A stretch of DNA of 5,303 bases, taken from positions 1-5,303 of the forward strand of contig USHR01000128.1 of the NCBI GenBank assembly GCA_900554495.1. The letters are read 5' to 3'. This DNA is from an uncultured Collinsella sp. (GTDB lineage: Bacteria; Actinomycetota; Coriobacteriia; Coriobacteriales; Coriobacteriaceae). Each line of letters starts with the position of its first letter. Position 1 is the stretch's first letter. Shown here piece after piece: positions 5,035-5,303 of this stretch. A program made the position numbers and the translations under genes. The notes under the pieces were generated by a model. It was not told where the DNA came from. It saw only the letters and a list, made by a program, of their open reading frames with translations, and ran no database searches.

Positions 5035-5303
5035 GTGCTCAAGTTCGGTACCTACGTCCGTGTTGGAAACGCGGCCGAAGCCTATGAGCTCTTGCAGAAG
5101 AACCGCAACAACAAGATTGTGGGCGGTGGCATCTGGATGCGCCTGGGTTCGCGTCGCGTGGCGACGGCGATTGACCTTTCGGCCTGTGGACTCGATCAGA
5201 TCGAGGAGACCGATACCGAATTTCGCATCGGTGCCATGTGCACCCTGCGCCAGCTCGAGCGTCATGCCGAGCTCAACGCGCTTGTCAACAATGTCTTTGA
5301 GTT
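5035..5303 (+). CDS. FAD-binding subunit of a molybdenum hydroxylase (3'-truncated by window end)
   Basis: Eighty-nine residues are visible and the frame is still open at the window edge. The sequence matches the N-terminal part of the FAD_binding_5 domain of the xanthine dehydrogenase / CO dehydrogenase medium subunit (CoxM, XdhB, YgfM types). It starts with LKFGTYVRVGNAAEAYELL. IVGGGIWMRLGS at 28-39 stands where the family's FAD-pyrophosphate loop AGGTxLLxxL is. AIDLS at 45-49 and IGAMCTLRQLE at 65-75 follow, as in the family. Such subunits pass electrons between the 2Fe-2S/molybdopterin subunits and NAD(P). The GTG start aligns with the usual family start (MLKF-like); ATG at 5023 would add four residues. 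It follows the gdhA terminator by about 107 bases and so has its own promoter, which I could not identify firmly. Substrate cannot be inferred from this fragment. Confidence 0.85.
   Translation, partial: MLKFGTYVRVGNAAEAYELLQKNRNNKIVGGGIWMRLGSRRVATAIDLSACGLDQIEETDTEFRIGAMCTLRQLERHAELNALVNNVFE

Noticed and set aside
4801..5265. Minus-strand open frame spanning the gdhA end and the FAD-subunit gene
   Set aside because: It crosses the gdhA terminator, is antisense to two well-supported genes and shows no recognisable motif.

Overview
The window is high-GC with G/C-ending codons, Shine-Dalgarno starts and tightly packed genes all on the + strand. The proteins, and above all the co-location of a complete selenocysteine decoding set with a Clostridium-type glutamate dehydrogenase, suggest an anaerobic gut actinobacterium of the class Coriobacteriia, most likely Collinsella or a close relative. 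That placement is recognition from memory, not a search result.

Layout. (1) 1-1923: selB, the selenocysteine-specific elongation factor, lacking only a few N-terminal residues at the window edge. (2) 1939-2120: a compact unit carrying tRNA-Sec (selC, anticodon UCA, 1960-2056), with an extended -10 promoter candidate just upstream and a strong intrinsic terminator just downstream. (3) 2212-3255: two genes 15 bases apart, mobA (molybdenum cofactor guanylyltransferase) and a DUF3343 / putative Se-S carrier protein with an unusual seven-cysteine N-terminal extension. (4) 3256-3512: a non-coding gap with a GGGGAC-core hairpin/repeat, a GAAACA direct repeat and a possible promoter. (5) 3513-4868: gdhA, glutamate dehydrogenase, closed by an intrinsic terminator at 4894-4927. 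(6) 5035-5303: the N-terminal part of a FAD-binding subunit of a molybdenum hydroxylase (xanthine dehydrogenase/CO dehydrogenase medium-subunit family), cut by the window end.

How they fit together. SelB and tRNA-Sec insert selenocysteine at UGA. MobA makes the guanylated molybdenum cofactor used, for example, by selenocysteine formate dehydrogenases. The DUF3343 protein belongs to a family proposed to carry selenium or sulfur. The first 3.2 kb therefore reads as a selenium and molybdenum-cofactor supply module. gdhA is a separate, probably highly expressed nitrogen/amino-acid metabolism gene. The last gene returns to molybdoenzymes, but its catalytic partner lies outside the window.

The least-described item is the Cys-rich extension on the Se/S-carrier-like protein. 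No mobile element, CRISPR array, rRNA or convincing minus-strand gene was seen.
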